DNA from: Malurus cyaneus samueli
Lineage: Eukaryota; Chordata; Aves; Passeriformes; Maluridae
DNA: 64,000 nt
Direction of reading: 5' to 3'
NCBI GenBank assembly: GCA_009741485.1
Contig: CM019216.1
Location: 22,915,119-22,979,118 of the forward strand
The position numbers and the translations under genes are program-made. Under the pieces are notes generated by a model. It made no database searches. It was not told where the DNA came from and was given only the letters and a program-made list of their open reading frames with translations. Positions 52,101-58,100 of the stretch are shown here, piece by piece (the stretch's first letter is position 1; every line of letters begins with the position of its first letter).

Positions 52101-55100
52101 CATATTTGAGATACCCAATGGTATCTTGTCTATTCCCACTCCAGGATGGCAATGGCTTTCCATAAAACTTGTGGTATATTTTTCAGCTCCCTGCGGATGT
52201 TTTGGAGACTAATGCATTTCAAATGCACCAGGGATTTTTTATGTACACAGTTAAACTGGTACCTACAAGTCTGCCTTCTCTGAGCTGAACTGCTCTCCAG
52301 ACTCCACTGGCATTTCTCTGGATCCACCTCACTGCCAGCTGCTGCCTGGAATGTTTTAGGCCTCTCACAGGCCTTGTGTCATATCTCCCTGCTGCAGCAG
52401 ATGTCATGGATATGCCAGCTGGATCCCCAACTGCTCTAGACAAGCATCATCACAAAATGGAAGACCCAGATCTCCAACTACAGTAATATGAATTTAGAAA
52501 ATGAATTCAGAGGTACACTTGCATTTCTGGACAATGAAGTAACATTAATCTTGGGCAGCCCTAGATAATTTAATTATTATTAAATAAAATCTTATAGTAA
52601 CAAAGCTACTTTTGTAAAACTTCTTGAGATCATTCAATTGAGCATTTACATCATATGTTATTAAAATCTTTTCCCTGCGAACTTAGAACTGATGCTGCTA
52701 AAGTCTGTTTTCACAAATTAGAACACTGCAAACAACAACTTGGCAAGCAAAACATCCAGTGAGCTCACAGACTATACAATACTATGCAATACATTATAGA
52801 AATAACGTAGAAATAATAGATCCTGTTGTGTTTTTTACAGTAGACACATACTCAGCTGACTTGAAAAACTGTTCTACATTAAACATGAACAGTACTGAAG
52901 AGAATACAAATACAAACATTAATCCATTGAAGATACCTTCCCCTAATTTTCCTGCAGCTCCCTTCAAAAGCAATTATATTCTCCATCTATGCTGGTATAT
53001 AAATCTCTTTAACAGATTCATAGAGAACCACAAAAGGAAAAGAGAGATAAAGTATAAACCATCTCTAATGATCACTAATACACTCTTAATAAAAGTGTTG
53101 CCTCTGCTCACAGAACAATAGAAAATAATGACATCTGCTCATTGCTGCAGTAAACTTCCACAGCTCCCAGTAACAATGTCATTTGAATTTCCAGTAATTC
53201 TCCACAGAAGAAACTGGGCATGCTTAGACCACAAGAAATGCAATTGAAGGCCTTTATTAAGATATTAATATACACTTCTACATACCTTGAAACCAGGACT
53301 GCCTGGTAATCCATCTTTGCCATTTCTGCCAGGGTCTCCCTGTGGCAACATTTCACAGTAATCAGTAGGTGATTTAATAAGCAAAAGCAAAAGACAAATT
53401 GTCTTCAGAAGACTTACAGATCGTCCAGGCATTCCTGGAAACCCTGTATCACCCTTCTCTCCTTTTGAACCCTGAAAAAAACAGCAAGCGTGCTCAATAT
53501 TTATGCTGAAAAATCAGTATATTTAACCTTAATTCATGTATGTTTTTTCTTATTTTGAAAATGTACAGATGTTTCTTTCTTAACACAGGCAGTTGTCAAT
53601 TAATAACTATGACCCCTGAGTTAAGAAAGAAAAATATGCTTCAAATATGCAAACACAGGCCCTCTTTGAAATTGCTTAAAACTCTAGATTAAAGACATGA
53701 AGAAAATACAAGGACAGGTGAAAATATAGTGGTTGACATTGGATGGCCAAAATATACCCTGTGCTTTATTTAAATTACAGATTAAAATATCTCTTTTCTC
53801 ATCCACTACCAGCCTCATTCCTTTCGTGTGCTCCTCTCCTCACTCCCCTAATTCCTCTCCCTCTCTCTTGTTTGGCTATACATATATTTAAAAATACAGA
53901 CTTATTTGCAATATAATTATTACATATGCCTTATATATGCTGTGTTATCCCATAGACCTATATGCAAAAATGCATGCATTTTGTGCTATGTGAAAATGAA
54001 TCATACCAATCCTCTAACAGAATGAAGACAGTTCTCAAAATATCCAAATGAGCAGAGCGTGAGTTTGGTATTTCTAAATTTAAGTAACCCCGTAAAAGAA
54101 TGGAACATTTTTCTGAGCTGCATTGAAAAATTACATTCTCAGTGAATACTGTTATAACACTATTATTATGTGGTCTGGGGGTCCCATGCCATGGCTCCCA
54201 GCAAGGGCTACATGAGGGGAGGCTGGGGCTGCCCCAGCTGGACACAGCCGGTTCCAGCCGGACACAGCCGGTCCCAGCCAGACACAGCCGGTTCCAGCCG
54301 GACACAGCCGGTCCCAGCCGGACTCAGCCAGTTCAAGCCAGATCCAACCACCCAGCACAGGGCGTGGCTGAGCCCACAGCCAGGGTGGCACTGGGGAAGG
54401 TGTTTAAGAAGGGACAAAAACATGACACCAACAAAATAGGGAAAGAGGGGAACAGTAACAGCTCTGCAGACATCGAGAAGAGAGTGTCAGAGCAGAGATT
54501 CCCCTGCAGCCTGTGAAGTGGACAGTGATGGAGCTGTGCAGCTCATGGAGCTGCCATGCAGGACCAGGTTTCCCTGGAAGGCCTGTGGCCCTTGGGAAGG
54601 ACCTGCAGCCCATGGGAAGGACCTGTGGCTCTCAGGAAACACCTACAGCCCTCAAGAAGGACCTGCACTGCAGCAGGGGAGAAGCTGTTAAAGACCCCCT
54701 TAACTTGCTCCCTATTTCCTATCCCGGGAAGGAGGGAAGCCCAGCCTAGGAAAAGGCAGCATGAAGGACAACACAGTTTAGTTTTCTCCTTTTTTTCTCA
54801 CTACTGAAACTTATTTTAGATGTCAATAAATTAAATTAATTTTCCCCAAGCAGCCACTGTTTTGTCTGGGACAGTAACTGGCAGGTGATCTCTCTTATTT
54901 GGACCCACAATCTTTTTCCATATTATTTTCTCTTTCTGTACAGATGAGAAGGGAGAATGAGAGAGGTCCTTGGGGGTTTGCACCAGGCAGCCAGTCAAGG
55001 TCACCACATCACAGATACCAATAGGATTTGGCTTTAATTTATGATTATAAAGTCACTTGCCTTTTTTCCATATATTCCTGGCACTCCTTGATCTCCTTTA

Positions 55101-58100
55101 GGACCCCTTTCTCCCTAGACAAAATGAATGAAATGAACTTGTGAACAAGTTAATTTTAAAAATAGAAATAATTATATAGAAATATAAAGAGATACACATA
55201 AAATATAAAAAGTTTACATGTATAGCAGACACATAGAAGGCAAAGAGCTCCATGTGATATAAAAAATACACTCAAGATTTAAATGCAAATCCTAAATTTT
55301 ACCAGCTTTCCTAGACGAGGAGACCAGAATATCCAGCACTGATGGTGAGACAATCCACAGCTAACAGTCTTAATGCTTGCAATTTTTATGAAGGCACTTA
55401 GTGATTCTCATTACTTCAATATAAATAGGAATGTAAGTGAAAATTCAGCTCCTTGAAAAGAGCTGGACTTTTCTGAGGGCCTTATTTGAGGAGTTAATAA
55501 CACAAATTTTGAAAAACAAAGAAGCAGATTCAGTTGAATACTAACATAGATGGGCAAAAGATATGGAGGAAATTGTTTTGGGGAACACACACGCAAATTA
55601 AAATCACTGGGATAGACCAGAACTAGCCTTCCAAATGCTGTCACTCAAGTAGAATGATAAGAAATTCTTAAAATTGCTTTTATTTTTGAAAACATTATTT
55701 GTGATGAAGAATCCTTTAAGTAATAGTAAAATTAAATTAATGTGAAATCCCATAGAGCAAAACACAAATGGAAAAACAGGTGGTTTCTACTGTTTGGTAT
55801 CTATGCAATGAAGTCCCATAGCCTGTGTCTTTCCTAAATATCATCTTCATATCTATTAATGTTAAATAATTCATTAAACGGTCTGGCATTGTGTTGTATA
55901 TAGACTTATTTTCCCTTTAAATTAAACTACAGAGCAAGCTGAAACACAGTAATATTGCAACAAAAAATATTTAATTTCAACCTTTGGTGCTGGCATCCCA
56001 TGTAATCCAGGAAAACCAGGCAGTCCACTGTCACCCTGAAATAGCAAACATATTTTAAATCCTTGTATCGCTTTTGGTGGTAATACACTATAATAGCATT
56101 CATATTCTTGTAATGAGCAAATAGTGGCAAGATGTATCAACTTCATAATGTTGGTATGATGACTGATAAGTGTTTTTTTGATCTTTAAACAAAATTCATT
56201 ACATAAAAGAAAAAGCTCAATCATTAAATTTTAATCTAAATTTACTGTAATTTTTAATGGTGGTTCAAAAGCAGCAATTTAGTTTCACAAGATTTAAAAA
56301 ACTAATCTCTACCACAGCTGTGATAATTCTACCAGCCTCTCCTAATTCCTAAAGAATAAGGAAATTCCCTAGATCTGAAATGGCTTTGCTACTGCCTCTT
56401 GCTGAAAATACCAAAGACCTACTGATCTTATGAAATTTCTTAATAGCTTATTCTGGATGAGTAAAATATTAAAAAATAAGATATTACATACATTCTCTAA
56501 AAAAGAAAAAAAAATTAAACCAAAATACACTTACAAAACAACTTTGGCAATTTGCCAAATGAGGTCTCATTTCAATAGAAGAAAGAATCCACTTTGGTAA
56601 AAGCAGTTGGTAATTGAAAAGACAAGGCAAAAGATCAGTTCTTTTTATTGTTCTCAGAGGTGTTGGATATCAAGAATTCCAAACTTTTGCTTTTGGTACT
56701 GAAGATATTTAACAGATAATTTGTCTGCATGTGCCCTTGAGCAATAATAACAAAATCCTAAATTACAACTTGTCACTACTTGACTTGAAAGAATAAAACC
56801 AGTCCTGGTTGCTTGTTTCAGCAGAAAAGATCTACTTCATGTGAAAAAACAGCCAATCACAAAATCATTTTTGGACGATCAGAACGTTTTCTTTCTGTTA
56901 ATATCTACTTCTATATTGAACCATATATTTAAATTTCTTTAATATATTTCTGTCACATAGGAGAAGTAGTAAACTATGCTTAGAAAATTATTTCATATAA
57001 TATTTAAAATTCTAAGACAAGGGTTAAACCATGAAAACATGTCTCACTACTGTTAATCAAAGTCATTCATGCCTAAGCAGATTTGGAGAAGCCTGTCATA
57101 TATTTGCAGTAGGCAGGAACATGACCACAGGAATGACAGCTTGTGGGTGAATGCTATCACAATATCTCTCAACAAATAAATATTAAAAGCAGACAATGGA
57201 ATGGAGTTCAAAAATCAGCAAAGGTTATAAAACTAACACTTCATGCATCCATTGCTTCTTGACGGAAAAGAATGGAGTCTCAATTTCTGCTCAGAAGTGG
57301 TGGTTCAATTATTGGAGAAACTAAAACATCTGGAAACTGAAACAGTTTTAAATTAGGTAGTAGAGAAACTTTACAAGTATTAGGATGAAATAAAGATATG
57401 CAACTCCAGGAAAAAAATTCTAATGGCAAGACCTATTTTACAATGGAAATGTTCTCTAAAAAGTGGTGGAAGCCCTATTTCTTGGAACATTTTAAACAAG
57501 GCTAGACTGAGCAATAGGAAATATTCTATCTGTCACAACCCTGCACTGCCAGGCGATTAGAGTTTTTCAGCAGCAGCATCTTAATTTTTACACACTCCCA
57601 ATACTGACTGATCAATTAGATTAAGTTATAAAATTAATTAGATTGAGATGACTGGAGCACAGAACACATAAGCAGTTTTTCAGCTCTAACCATGAATCTG
57701 AGAATTCTGCAGAACAGTATTAAATTTAAGAACTTGCTCATTAAAAACTTTAGAAAGAAATTCTAAGATATGTTGGCAAAATAACTGTCATCACAATCAG
57801 CTTAGGGCATAGGGCAGAAACGTGAGAGAAGGGTGGACACAGATATTTACATATCAGTAAGACTTGCCAATAGCCAATGGCCAGTTAACCGTGTATTCAC
57901 AAGATCCAGAGACAACTTTATCCTGATTACCAGAACAGAGTAACATATTAGCTTTAACCGATCTGTAGCTCCAAGCTAGTAGCTACACCTCAGCCACAAA
58001 ATTTTCCACAAAAAGTTTTGGTTTCAATTAGTAAGTGTTTTCTGATAAAAAGGGCAATTCAGGAATTCCTATGTATATCATCTGGATACTCACTTAAAGA

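Larger units (their letters stand above)
50746..53285. other. Intron e6/e7, 2.5 kb, with assembly gap
   Basis: Contains AT microsatellites (51261-51295, 51880-51958), a 20-base N gap (51296-51315) and a less AT-rich stretch at 52040-52450 that may be an old repeat but is not identified. Confidence 0.6.
53472..55060. other. Intron e4/e5, 1.6 kb, GC-AG type, half of it LTR
   Basis: On the gene strand it begins gcaagtgact and ends ttttttcag. An LTR of about 840 bp occupies 54169-55008. Confidence 0.85.

Noticed and set aside
54142..54807. Overlapping ORFs of 70-124 codons with repeated [12 protein letters not shown] units
   Set aside because: Products of the 20-bp minisatellite and LTR, open in several frames on both strands, so not a protein.
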